From: Terfezia claveryi
Lineage: Eukaryota > Ascomycota > Pezizomycetes > Pezizales > Pezizaceae
Assembly: GCA_015179025.1 (NCBI GenBank)
Contig: WHUX01000024.1
Coordinates: 124,001-188,000 of the forward strand
Reading direction: 5' to 3'
DNA: 64,000 nt
Positions 33,499-44,942 of the stretch are shown here, piece by piece (the first letter of the stretch is position 1; the number at the start of each line of letters is the position of its first letter). The position numbers and the translations under genes are program-made. The notes beneath the pieces are model-generated. The model was not told the DNA's origin. It saw nothing but the letters and a program-made list of their open reading frames with translations, and did not search any database.

Positions 33499-35227
33499 CT
33501 AATTCTGTATTTGAGGGTCAAGAAGATCTGTGAGCTCTTCCAGACACTTCACTGTCTCGGCCGGATTTGACACCCAGACACACGTCGCTGCAAGTCGTGC
33601 CTTGAAGTCATTGTGGCCCGCCGATAAGAATTGATCTATTCAGTCAGTACTTGCACATAAATTAGAAAATTTGCCCATAACGAGTAACATACCCCCAATG
33701 TGTAACGTCTCTCCGCCTTCAACACCACCGAAAAATCGCCTACAACAAAGAACGCCTAATCTTTTATCTCCAATGTCAACAAATACATCGTTTCCACCTT
33801 CTCGATAGTTAGCAATATATTCACAGCCATACACTAGTTTGGAGGCCCAAACCATTGAAAGCACAGAATGGTATTTCCCTTCCAACATCACTCAGGTCTA
33901 GAGTCTTTTGGGCGACTAAGACAGCCTCCTCAAGCTGCTCTCTTTCGAATTTATGTCCATATGCTGGTACTATTCCCACTGCTCTCTCCTTCCTCACAAC
34001 GAGAGCCTTCAGTCTCATAGTGTCGACTGATTCCCTCAATGAAGTCTCAGCAATATCCAGAAGGAGTTGGATATCTTTTTCCTCCCACTCCTGCATTTCA
34101 GGTAGTTGCCATTCTGACCTAGGAATTTTTTCCAACCCATATTCGCTACCTGGTGAGGATTTATATAAGTAACTACTCTCTCCGCCGAGAACAACCAGGT
34201 TCATCTGTTGCTTCCGAGTAAGTCCATGGCTTGGGTCCGCTATGGCGTCTAACAGCCCATGCAGGCGCTCCTGGTATCGGGCACCATCATTGTAGCCGGC
34301 TGCAGTAACTATCCCCACGCAAACATTCCTCAAGAGCAAGCTGAGGATCTGATTGATGACTGGATTGGAAGGTGTGAGTGACTGGATATGGTTTAGCAAT
34401 CCGCTGGTCATAATTTAATGAACTGGCGAGTACCTGTCCATCGTCATACTGTGTAAATGTCAGCAATTATGTACTTATAAGTTCATTGAGAAGGAGGATT
34501 CCTTACTAACCAATGTCACGTCTCCATCAAATGTAACCAACTTCAGTGGGCCATCCCTGGAGAGGCTCATGATCTGAGCAGTGTTGAGGATAAGGCGTAT
34601 GTCATTAAAGGACTGACAATCCGTGTGAGAAAACATTAACTTTCAGTGAGTAACGGAAGTCTTACTGGAGCCACGAATCTTCGTGAACTTATAGCTCTTC
34701 TCTTGTCTTGGGCTACGAAAGCGTCCACGAGAGCCAATGGTGTGAAAAATGTTCCTACTGAAGGAACTAAGAATCTCAACTTAGATCGTTCAATCTTCCC
34801 TTGTTTTTGGCACTGTACTAGATGATTAAATTCAGTTAATTGCACATGATTTGCGAAGGAGCCGCAAAACACTTACTGTGGTCATTGATTAACACCTCGA
34901 CGTCCTTCATGATTTCTGTGTATCGGCGGTGAGCGTGGGCAGCCATCTCTGGGAGCGAAATATCGTCTGCTGTGGCAGTGGGTTGAGAGTGGATGACGAA
35001 GGGGACAGCTAGGAGACCCTTAATGAACTCAATGAGAGCGTCGCGGCGGTGGGCCTTTCGAGCAATTCGTCAACACCCTGTATGACTCTAGGAATAATCA
35101 CTCAACAATATTCTGGCACTCCACCGGAGATTCCCACCTTCAAAGCATATTCGACACGATATCTGGGTTACCAGTTAACTCTATGTTCACTTCAGGCTAG
35201 CATCAACAGTCCATACCTAGTTGTCAT
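33499..35227 (-). CDS. isn1: IMP-specific 5'-nucleotidase
   Basis: HAD-like enzyme that dephosphorylates IMP to inosine, tuning purine pools. Nine exons: 35217-35227 (11 nt), 35138-35162, 34877-35054, 34666-34817, 34511-34612, 34434-34448 (15 nt), 33853-34381, 33693-33797 and 33499-33635; 417 residues. The product opens MTTRYRVEYALKAHRRDALI then EFIKGLLAVPFVIHSQP and EMAAHAHRRYTEIMKDVEVL. FLVPSVGTFFTPL follows, then the nucleophile motif TFDGDVTL joined through the 15-nt exon (YDDGQ) to SLTPSNPVI. VGIVTAAGYNDGARY and the acidic FCAFNGGNDVFVDIGDKRLG motif come later. The tiny exons 1 and 6 encode conserved residues, so splicing them in is well supported. Isn1 is specific to fungi and some protists. 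Confidence 0.95.
34434..34448 (-). other. 15-nt microexon of isn1
   Basis: Encodes YDDGQ, directly after the catalytic DGDVTL. It is flanked by ACACAG acceptor and GTACTC donor on the minus strand. Skipping it would keep the frame but remove invariant residues. Confidence 0.85.
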
Positions 35228-36206
35228 TGTACTATGCGCGTACCGTTTTATGGGGTTTATTAGAGATTGCAAGTATTAGGTAGCTGGAAGGATGTTAATG
35301 ACTTCAGGATCTTTTTAGGCGTTGATAGAACTATATAGTACGATAGAACAGCAGTCTAAGACGTGGATTATGTGCCTGGCCCAAACACCTGTACTTACCG
35401 TGAGGCGGTAGGTACAGTACCTACTTGGTTGCTCAGACGTTGATTCGTTTGTTATGTAAGCTAAGCGAATAACACGACTACATACAGTATCCATAAAGTG
35501 AATGCTAAGATTCACGATTCAGCAGGAAGGTGGTACCGTACCTAAAGCTTGCACTGCCTTATGACCTCTTGGATATTGTAGATTTTCAGTTTGCCGACAG
35601 TGGTCTGCATAAGTACAGCTACAGTAAGTACATACGTACCTGTATTGTATTATGCGAGACGCATGGGGCTAAATTCTGATTGAGATCTTCAGTGAGTCCC
35701 TAAGCCCAACCTGACTACTGAAGCCGCAAGTATTGGTGTGCACCCTTGACGCCCATAATTGGCAGAGTGAAATCACCAGAGCGAAAGACGAGACACGATG
35801 GCATCAAGAAGTATCTGTGTTGCCCTGCCAGTCTTCAATTCCCAATTCGAACCCGTCATCTCAGAAAGCCGTATTGTGAGGGCGGGCTTCTTCAACACAC
35901 GCCGAAACAGGACTACGAAACCGGGGGGTGATATCCATTACCAGCGACTTATCCTTATCGAGGGTTATCTCCCAGAGTAAAAATGTAAATTAGCTCGGCT
36001 CCTTTTATTGCCGTAGGGCAAGTATTTTTCTCTCCTTATATACAGTATATAACGCACACACTGCTAATACCCACCACTTCAGTTGGTTGTCCATTATTGC
36101 TTCAACTTCACCTACAACTTTACCTCCTGAATTTACCTCCTGAATTTACCTCTTGAATCCACGTTAAAATTCCCAAAGTTTAACTCGCATTTACCCACTA
36201 CCAAAA
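35228..36206. other. Divergent intergenic region between isn1 and erg6
   Basis: Promoters of both genes should lie here. It is rich in GTAC/TACCT words near 35395-35660. Open frames at 35746-35980 show no family motif. Three 13-nt tandem repeats lie just before erg6 (36119-36157). Confidence 0.5.
36119..36157 (+). repeat. Three 13-nt tandem repeats before the erg6 start
   Basis: TTTACCTCCTGAA occurs twice and TTTACCTCTTGAA once, in direct tandem, ending 49 bp before the erg6 ATG. The position suggests promoter or 5' leader; no known site is recognised. Confidence 0.9.
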
Positions 36207-37823
36207 ATGTCGGTCCCACTCGAACATCAAAACAAGACCCGAGATGCGGATTTCTCAAAGGCCATGCACGGCTCGAGCGCCAAAACTAGTGCCTTTACCG
36301 CAATGTTCACCAAGGACAAGAAAGCGCACAATGCTGCTGTAGATGAGTATTTCAAATTCTGGGAGGAGGGGAAAGGTGCGGCGAGGATGGGGGAGGAAGA
36401 TTCCGAGGTAAGGCATTATCTTGCCCCAATGCAGAAATACAACATACTTACACCAAACACAGGAGCGGCGGTGTCATTATGCTACTTTGACAAGACAGTA
36501 AGATACCGTGTTCTTACACTAAGAAGATGGGGTGGCTTAACGTTGTCATCACCAATTGCGGATTCGGCTGACTATCAAACTCACCGCCTTCGTCAGATAC
36601 TACAACCTTGCAACTGATTTGTACGAAAGTGCTTGGGGACACTCGTAAGTCAAGGCCATGCACATTATCCCAATGTTTGAAGGCTATTGCTCAACGTTAT
36701 GTGCAGTTTCCACTTCTGTCGGTTCTACCCTGCCGAGCCTTTCATGCAGGCCATTGCAAGGTAATCCGATACTATGAGCTTCTAGGCCAGATTGACTCTA
36801 ACTGGCCCCAGGCATGAGCACTACCTCGCCGCAAAGATTGGTATCACTGAGAACTCTACCGTTCTTGATGTGGGCTGTGGTATTGGTGGTCCTGCGCGCG
36901 AGATCTGTCGATTCACCGACTGCAACATCGTTGGCCTCAACAACAATGACTACCAGATTGAGAGGGCCATGTTGCACACTGAGAGAGCTGGGCTCACACC
37001 CAAGTTGAATTATGCCAAGGGTGACTTCATGGTACGTTTATGGTATTAATTGTATAGCTCCTCCAGACTCTAACATTTGAGGATAGCAAATGGATTTTGA
37101 ACCAAACTCGTTCGATTTCGTGTATGCCATCGAAGCTACCGTTCATGCTCCTAGCTTGGAAGGTATTTACGGCCAAATCTTCAAGGTGTTGAAGCCGGGA
37201 GGGCGCTTTGGAGTATATGAATGGCTCATGACCGATAAATACGATGCCTCAAACACCGACCATAAGCGCATTTGCCACGGTATTGAAGTGTGAGTCGGCA
37301 TTAAATCTATGAGGACAACTGGTACTGACGTAAGTAGTGGCAACGGTATTTCGAACATGTGCAAGATCTCCGAGGCTATCAGGGCCATGAAGGCCGTCGG
37401 ATTCGAGCTTGAATTCAATGAGGATTTGGCAGCAAGACCAGACCCTGTGCCATGGTACTATCCTTTGTCTGGAGAGTTTAAATATGCACGAAACCTCTAT
37501 GATCTCTTCACGGTCCTCAGGTTGGTATTCTCTCTCACGTGGGACTGCTTCATTTTGCTTAACATACTTTTAGAATAACAAAATTGGGCCAAGCTGTCGT
37601 GCATGGCTTTGTTGGCGCTATGGAGACTGTTGGGCTTGCTCCAAAGGGCACCCAGAAGACTGCCAATAACCTTTCGGTTGCCGCTGTATCTCTCGTTGAA
37701 GGAGCACAGGTTCGTACAATCTACCCTTACCCTGTAAACGGTCACTAAGGCAATCGCAAATTGCAGAAGGAACTTTTCACCCCAATGTACCTCATGGTTG
37801 CACGAAAACCTTCAAACGCTTAG
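36207..37823 (+). CDS. erg6: Sterol 24-C-methyltransferase (ergosterol pathway)
   Basis: Methylates C24 of zymosterol with S-adenosylmethionine in ergosterol synthesis (ER and lipid droplets). Nine exons: 36207-36407, 36463-36497, 36597-36644, 36707-36760, 36812-37031, 37087-37289, 37338-37520, 37574-37709 and 37767-37823; 378 residues, the usual Erg6 length. Motifs in order: [20 protein letters not shown] and [16 protein letters not shown] (sterol-binding region I), [14 protein letters not shown] motif [57 protein letters not shown], and the C-terminal SMT domain with [10 protein letters not shown]. Exons 2-4 are short; without splicing the frame is lost. Confidence 0.97.
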
Positions 37824-38799
37824 GTCAACAATTGATTTGATGGGTAATTGGTTTTTGCGCGAGATTACTTCTTACACATATGTTAATGTCGCATGTTTAA
37901 AATCATGTACCAGTCCTTCGCCTAATATTATTTAATCACTCTGTTCTGTATCTTTTTTCGGGAGACCAAGGTCCAGGGAATTGTCGTGTTATGAGGATGA
38001 TACCTTGGTTTACATCGGCTCGGGGTTATGAAGAGTCACTTTCGGCTAACTGCTATCATACTTCGTTTTGTGTTGTTCAAAGAATTGCATGATTGTGGAC
38101 TATTTGAACATGAGAGAATGATACCTCGGAATTCATGAAATTTGCTGAAACTTCAAAGAGAATATTGGGATCTAAGCCGTCCCCCAATCACCGAGGGCCT
38201 GAGTTAGATTACAGTATCGCTTGAGATACAATATCACTCTTTCGTGCACCCTGAACCTTGGAGAGCCAGACTAACCTTAGAGGCGATAAACCGATTGGCT
38301 CCAGAAGTCGTTAGTATCCATAGAGTATTGCAAGCGCCCCTGTCTGAAAACGAACGCTTGCAATACCCATTGCCATAATACGTCTTAACCCCCCCAGAAC
38401 GTTTACCCCCTGGCGAGATGGCCCTGCATTGTCCCTTGGACGTACAGCCTTCCCCCTTCCCCCCCCCCTCCCCCAATTCCTCGTGCGTTTTCCATCTGTT
38501 TCCTCCGAATGGAACTGCCTACAGGAAGCGAGAATCCATAGGACCAGTGATCTGAACCGTAGGGCAGTTCAAAAAAACCGGCAGGACGAAACATTCTGCA
38601 CCACATGTCACAGTGCAATTTTAACCTTTCCAACTGCTGCCGACCACTCCTCACGCTGCGTAAACGAACTGCTCAAGCACCAGACAGCTAACTGCTGTTG
38701 CCGAATTGAATTTCTGTCTCCCCGATACCAAACTACCATTATACCCAAACATTTGATCATTCGTCAACCAAGGAATTTTATCGTACCACTGGCAAAGAC
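37824..38799. other. Intergenic region between erg6 and the 38.8-kb gene
   Basis: No coding exon recognised. A C-rich stretch lies at 38449-38472. The right part is probably promoter and leader of the next gene. Confidence 0.5.
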
Positions 38800-39348
38800 A
38801 TGTCACCGAAGACAGATTCAAATTTCTTGCAGTTGCCCTTGCTTGATGCATTTGAGCCCCTTACAAAAGGAACAAACTTACCATCTGCTCCATACGAACC
38901 GTCACCAGTACCATCATCTAACAACTCGGTGAAGGATCAGGAAGCCGACATCGAGAGAGCAACGACTATCACAGCCCCAGACGCGACAACGCCTCCTCGC
39001 TCCCCCACATCGCCCACATCCACAAGACCAGGCAGTATGCGCAGATTTTTATCCAGAGTTAGTTTGAATTCGACATATGACAAAGACAAGGACCCAAATC
39101 CACCACCAATGTCACCAACCGGCTCAGTAATGTCTATCCCGGGAAGAAATTCGGTCAAGAGAAGCTGGTGGAGGTGGAAGGACAAAAATCCAACACCGCC
39201 CACATCTATTGATGCTGCATTAGAGCAGGCACCAGCGCCCCCTGCTCAAGTTGTTCCCACTAGAGCAATAACACCCCCACCGAAACTACCAGATCTTGCG
39301 CCACCGCCTACAGCTTTCGACGATGACCTGTTCAAGAGCTTCAAGTAG
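38800..39348 (+). CDS. Hypothetical Ser/Pro-rich disordered protein
   Basis: Single exon of 182 codons with an ATG and clean stop. I do not recognise a family. The product is rich in Pro, Ser and Thr (TPPRSPTSPTSTRPGS, PPPMSPTGS) with basic patches (MRRFLSRVSLNS and KRSWWRWKDKN) and an acidic-hydrophobic end FDDDLFKSFK. Many S/T-P sites suggest phosphorylation by proline-directed kinases (inference). Composition alone can keep a frame open, but the balanced codon use and the distinct aromatic-basic motif make a real gene more likely than chance. Location and role unknown. Further exons could exist on either side. Confidence 0.55.
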   Translation: MSPKTDSNFLQLPLLDAFEPLTKGTNLPSAPYEPSPVPSSNNSVKDQEADIERATTITAPDATTPPRSPTSPTSTRPGSMRRFLSRVSLNSTYDKDKDPNPPPMSPTGSVMSIPGRNSVKRSWWRWKDKNPTPPTSIDAALEQAPAPPAQVVPTRAITPPPKLPDLAPPPTAFDDDLFKSFK

Positions 39349-40420
39349 TGGCTGGTGGGGGAAATGTTTGAGGAGCAGAGATTATATTTGTGTTTTTGAT
39401 TATCAGGCAGGTGTTGCTGATGCCCTCGCCAGCAACGTCTCCTCTTTTCAAAATTTACTGCGGGGCCGGGGGGCCGCGTGATGTTGTGCCATGTGGGATG
39501 TAACATGGATGGTTGTCAGAGAGAAGTTCTTACTATTTAACTGTTTCTTTATTGTTAATTTCTGCCTTTTCACACACCTCACCCCTACTCTCCTACCCTT
39601 TACATATCAACATTACTGCCGACCACTTTTTCCTCATTGTATTGGATATATCACAGGTATTATCGGGGGATCCCTTATACTTTTTATTTTTCTCGATTGG
39701 CACTATTTCATATTTTCATGGTCGTTATTATTCCGAAGTTCGTCGTTTTCAATTATTAGTAAAGCTTAATTTTGATGGGTTGGCGGCTGGTTGTTTATAT
39801 CATTGTTTCCCACGTTGATAGTATCACCTTCATTTCAGGGTAGGAGTTTTGATGTATGTACTCGACTCAATATTCTAAATTTTGGTTCGATGAGTGATGG
39901 TCAGGGACAGTTGAAAAGGAGGTTAGCTTGGTTTCATCGCTAAGCCTTACCGTAAGTGCCAAGCTATGCTGGCGTCCACATGCACATAAGTTGTGTACTG
40001 TAACATATCGCCAGAGCAAGTGCCGCGGCTGAGACCATTTACCTACCTACCCTCATTACGCTTGGATCACAAAAAGGAAGTACCGAGCTACATTAAATCT
40101 CCGTAAAACCGGCAGCCTGGTTGTGTTTTCGAGTGCAGAACAGGAACCCTACGTACAGTACCATATTTATATACCTATTAATCACGGATATCGAGTAGAA
40201 AAATGATACCAATGACTACAATATAACATAGTGATCTATATCAGTCCTAGTGTATGCTTGTCAGAATTCAATCCTGCAATAGCCGAACAAACGGCTAGAG
40301 TATGTACGCATACCCGCTACGTTTATAATGACGCATACATAATTCAACATATATACACACAACCACCCCAGTGTATCGTTACTTCCAAGCTAGATTAAAA
40401 TCAAACCCTCAGAATCACCA
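39349..40420. other. Convergent intergenic region, no gene seen
   Basis: Lies between the 3' ends of the hypothetical gene and the complex I gene. AT-rich, with short open frames near 39491-39818 that have no family features. Confidence 0.5.
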
Positions 40421-41275
40421 CTAGTATCCTGCCTTCTTTAGTCGTTCTCGCTCAAGTTCCTCCTCGGCAGCCTTGTAGTACTTGGCGGTATCCACACCAT
40501 GCTTTCCAGAAAATCGCAATGTTAGTAATTGTCCGTAAACATCTGGAGATGCTCCTAGGATGTGCTCACCTGGTTGTGGTTCACCAAGTTGAACCATGGC
40601 ATGGCGTGGAGGAAAATCTGTGAGTATCGGGAGTTCCTTGCAGCCACGCCCTGCATGTATGGGGAAAGAGTACTCTCGCCGTATAGAGGCTCGCCCTTCT
40701 TGACCTTCTTAACCATTTCTTTCATGTCCATCTCGACTTCCCGGGCGTTTTCAGACCACCCAAAGAAACGTACTATATTTCATAAGTGTTTATATCAGCT
40801 AGAAGATTTACTACTGGAGGCTTCCAGATATCTCTGGGACATCGTACATGAGGGTCGCATATAAAACCTCAAGAACCCGGCGCAAAGACCAACGCCGATA
40901 GTCAACCTCATGACGCCACGGAAGGAGTTGATGGGAAGATAGGTGGGGCTGAATCGCTCCATTGTAAGAAGGGCAGCCGGACCGGCGGCGGCGGTTGCGG
41001 CTCCTACGGCGTAGTCGGAGGGGCGGGCATAGCGGATAACTCGGAGGAAATGACTATTGCCCAGGCTTTCATCAGCGATTGGCTTTGTTAAATATATGGT
41101 GTTTCAATGCGGCTGCGGGAGTATTCGAACGGGGGTCTGCGTACGGATCGGTATCAATAACCTTAAGCGAAAATTGTCAGTCTCTTCCAAAACTTTATAG
41201 GATTGGATGAAATACCGGGTACTCATGCTTAATTTCCTTCGGCGGAACAAGCACCTGGGGCGTCTCAGTGGCCAT
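40421..41275 (-). CDS. NUXM: NADH:ubiquinone oxidoreductase (complex I) 20.9/21-kDa subunit, fungal accessory type
   Basis: Accessory subunit of mitochondrial complex I found in fungi. Five exons: 41216-41275, 41145-41161 (17 nt), 40848-41053, 40570-40772 and 40421-40501; 188 residues. Product: MATETPQVLVPPKEIKHEYP, VIDTDPHFLRVIRYARPSDY, AVGAATAAAGPAALLTMERF, a hydrophobic stretch around VMRLTIGVGLCAGFL (likely membrane segment), RFFGWSENAREVEMDMKEMV, GEPLYGESTLSPYMQGVAAR, FNLVNHNQHGVDTAKYYKAA. This matches the Neurospora 20.9-kDa subunit from memory of the family. The 17-nt exon encoding VIDTDP is needed to keep the conserved motif and frame. Head to head with csm3, 162 bp apart. Confidence 0.92.
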
Positions 41276-41437
41276 TTTGCGTTGTTTACTGATGTCAATT
41301 CAATACCCGTAGTGGGGATAATCAGATGAGGTTAATATGCGCCAAGCTCGGAGCTGCGCTAGGGCGGAAGCTGCCGACAACTCCACGCCAAGAGCAGAGT
41401 CTAATTAACGTGTCTCCTCTGTACACCAACATTCGCA

Positions 41438-42492
41438 ATGGCTTCGAGAGCACAAACTGCGCAAGCTGATGACAATCAATTTGACGATCTCTTTGATTAT
41501 GATATCGATACGGGACTCCCAGACCTGGACGTCAGCCTGGACGCGCCGGGAAGGAAGCCTACTTCGACGAGGAAAGTCGATCTAGGTGTTGATGAGGAAG
41601 TCAAAATTACTAGGGTGAAGCGGCCTACTGTTAAGCTTGACGCAGACAGGTATGGAGGTACCCAATCTATTACTTTCATATTTTGCGAGTATTTTCTTAC
41701 TCCCACAGGCTCTTGTCCCCACAAGGCCTTCCCAAGCTCCGCCGAACTGCCCCTGAACAATTGGGCAAGAAACTTAAGGGCAAAGGCCACGAATACAGAG
41801 ATGCTGCACGAATACTGGCGTTCTACCAGCTTTGGGCCGATGATCTATATCGAAAAGCAACCTTTAAGGACACAATATCAATCATTGAGAAACTTGGTCA
41901 TACAAAGAGAGTTCAAATTGCTAGGAATCAGTATTTGGATGACTATCTACCAAAGAGTATTCCTCCAGAAATTGAGGCTGAGATCGCAAGGCAGGAGAAT
42001 GGGAAGGAAGGGCCACAGGATATAGACGACGATTTGTACGAAGTGCCAACGCCCTGGAAACCGAGGCCTAGTAATACAGTCCAGGATGGGAATGGGGGGT
42101 CACTATTCCTAGGTGGAGAGGACTCGGATGATGACCCATTGGGAGCACCAGATAATTCTGAGTTGGATGTTTTGGTGAGACAGACGACAGGTGAAGTCAG
42201 AGTACGTTATGCCGGCCCTGCACATGAAAAAGAGAAACCGCAATCAGTGGAGGACGAGTTCGATGATGGCTTTGAAGTCATTGATGATTGGGATGAAATA
42301 ATGGATGGTGTTGGTCCGAGCACACTGGCTGTGTGTCAGTCTAGCAAGGCTGACACTGCTGCTGGTGACAGAGGATCAATATTTGGTAGTGGTGAAGAGT
42401 CACCTGAGAAGCAGAAAGATACAGGCGCAGCCCCAGTTGATGAGGGTGAACTTGACGATGAAGATGCTCTTGAGGCCATGTATGGGTTTTGA
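41438..42492 (+). CDS. csm3: Replication fork protection complex subunit Csm3/Swi3 (TIPIN family)
   Basis: Partner of Tof1/Swi1 (Timeless) that stabilises paused forks and supports checkpoint signalling and cohesion. Two exons: 41438-41649 and 41709-42492; 331 residues. The conserved Swi3 domain (about residues 71-145) reads LLSPQGLPKLRRTAPEQLGK, KGHEYRDAARILAFYQLWAD, DLYRKATFKDTISIIEKLGH. The N-terminus has the acidic FDDLFDYD motif typical of the family. The C-terminal half is acidic and low in complexity, ending DEDALEAMYGF. The splice restores the domain start (DADR-LLSPQG), a firm check. Confidence 0.95.
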
Positions 42493-44942
42493 CGTAGACC
42501 TCGATGAGAGCTGAAACAAGAAAGTACATATCCCTATTTGATAAACACAACACGCAAATAGTAGTCTAGTTCACATATAATATGACGCTATACCATATTA
42601 TAGGTAAAGCGATATTCACATTATGTGCAGGCAATTTCATAAACATTCATCGTAATGACTATAGTCCGCGTGTGTGTGTGTGGGAAAGCTAGTCTATTTG
42701 GTGTTCCAGCACTCGGATTCCGTTCTGGCAAAAAGAGGAGATGCTCGTCCGCTATTGATTTTGATGGTGATATCCGCTTGGGTACTATAATCGTTCCAGC
42801 CATCAATCTATTTAATGTATGTAGTAGAAATTGATCCAAGGACCGGGAGGGGCCGGGGGGGGGGGGGGGTTATTTCCTCATCAGGGATCTCATATTTTGG
42901 CCCCAAGTTCCTTCGTTGATTTAGAAACGGTGTAGTAGTCGTGGCATATATAGCCCGACTGAATCCAGTGGCACTATATAAACGCAACGTCGACGGAAAC
43001 TATGTAAAACGAAAACGGGTAGGTATATACGTATATACAAAATGGAAAGCCATGTGGCGCACGAGGCATAAAACGGAAAGTATCAGCACTGAAGATCAGA
43101 TAGAATAACCTCGCAGTATTGATGGTGGAGTGTGGGTTCTCGAGGTGGGCTGTGTCTGATTAATTGGGAGAAACAGAAGAAAAGGGGCCTCTGGCTATGA
43201 ATGAAGGGCTGTTTGAAGGAATGAATGAGAAGATGAGAAGATAATATTGGTATGCAAAAGGATAAAGACTGACTATGATGGATGGGAGGCAGCAACGAAG
43301 GAAGGTATGTGAGTTACGAAACAACCGCTCTATGTATATAAATGAGATTAGGTATGACAATGGTTACAAGACATCGAAACCTCCCTAGCCTGAAAGATAC
43401 TAAGTACTGGCTTTCGCATTGGTTCTCTGAGGAGGAGGCACCTAATATCGGCAAAAGGCAGAAAATAATTATCCCCCCCAAAAAAATATGCATTTTTGGG
43501 GAGAGAACGTATAGCTGTTAAAATCCAATAGAGAACGAAAACCACCTAGTCTGGTTGGCACGTGAAAAACATCTATAAACCCCTGAATCTGAAGGGGAGT
43601 AGTTTTGTAATAAGTTGAGGGAGCCTTGGGCATTTCATGTTAAGCCATGAGCCTGGTCCAGTACAGAGGTACCGTAGAACCCATTTCTATATATGTACCA
43701 GAGCTCATGGTGAAATGTAATTTCGATCAAGGATGCTTGTATGTTAAGTGCTTTTGTGCCGCAAGTCACCCGTATAGATCGATCGCATATATTGATAACC
43801 AAATTAAGAATTCCTCTCATCTATCTGTCTGTGCCATCGCGCATTAAATCGAACACCACGAATAACTGTATCAGTGATCCGAAACATTGCTCCATCAATA
43901 CTTCAATATTCGCCCCAGTGGTAGCAAACTCATATACGTCGCTATATACTTCATCCTTGGTCACTTTCGTTCCAAGCTATATCCACATCTTCTCGGGCTA
44001 ATAATATAGACGTTTGACTGTACTTGATTGGAGGACGTCTTGGAGTATGAACCTGGAAACTTTCACTTCTTCTGTGCCGGGGAAGTCGTCACTGCTGACA
44101 TTCGTATACTCCTGACGACCGATCACCAACTGATTTAATTTAACCCGCATGAACTACAACTCGCTGATGAATGATACTGATTCGAAATCGAAAGGTGTAC
44201 TTGAATATAGTCTGAGGTGAATGACCGATCTAAGCTTATAATGTTGGTGCCCGATTAAGAAACTTGAGCATTAACGTACTTGACTAACCGAAACGGGGGG
44301 AAATCGAACTAGTCTGGTTGGCACGACCCCCTCGTCCTGTGGAGGGTGTTGTGCCAACCAGACTACATACTTACCCTCTACGAGGGTCTGATCGAGACTA
44401 TAGATACTCAGGCACGAGACTACGTATGTACGAATCAAAAGTTGGCTTTGATAAAGAAGCCAAGCGTAACCTTGCATTACCATTGCACGTGAGAAGGTGG
44501 GGTCAGGTACTTGACAAGAATATGAAATGCTCAACCCACTGTATTGCAGTGCCAAACATCAAGATTGTGATACTGGTACTGCATGGCCAGTACTTCATCG
44601 ATCATGGATCAGGGCGACTAGGCGACTGTAGAGTACCGTATGCTATTTATGTTAGGTGTGGTCAAATTGGGCACGAGACTAGGTCACAATTATCATTGGT
44701 TCTGGCCGAGATGGGCTGTGCTTTAACTTGAGCAGGTTTCTGGCTCGGGCCTCCCTTAACCATACTATGGCTGCTTAGTAACCCTTGCATTCCCCGGAGG
44801 TTAAATAAGTAACGTTAACTCCTTAGCAACGGAATATTCTGTCTTCTGTCAGACCTGTGAGCACAACTTTACCTGCAGCAACATACCTACAGTTCCTTCC
44901 CCCGTGTCATCACTACAGGTTCCCGTTATTTGATAATTCAAC
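42493..44942. other. 2.4-kb intergenic region between csm3 and profilin with dispersed repeats
   Basis: No coding exon with family features. A poly-G run lies near 42855-42869. It holds the densest group of the TAGTCTGGTTGGCAC family: a half-site at 43546-43561, a full inverted pair at 44310-44365, the 27-base block at 44374-44400, and GGCACGAGACTA at 44411-44422 and 44670-44681. The right end should hold the profilin promoter. Confidence 0.65.
44310..44365. repeat. Small inverted-repeat element (TAGTCTGGTTGGCAC arms)
   Basis: The 15-bp arm at 44310-44324 is exactly inverted at 44351-44365, with a 26-base spacer whose ACCCCCTC/GGAGGGT ends extend the pairing imperfectly. This is the only site in the window with both arms facing each other; single arms occur elsewhere. 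Confidence 0.85.

Noticed and set aside
35840..35860. Possible tRNA B box (GGGTTCGAATT on the minus strand)
   Set aside because: No A box or cloverleaf at the proper spacing could be drawn; no other tRNA candidate was found by eye.
36207..37823. Secondary-metabolite cluster around the methyltransferase
   Set aside because: The gene is a standard Erg6 and neighbours are housekeeping genes; no PKS, NRPS or terpene cyclase is present.
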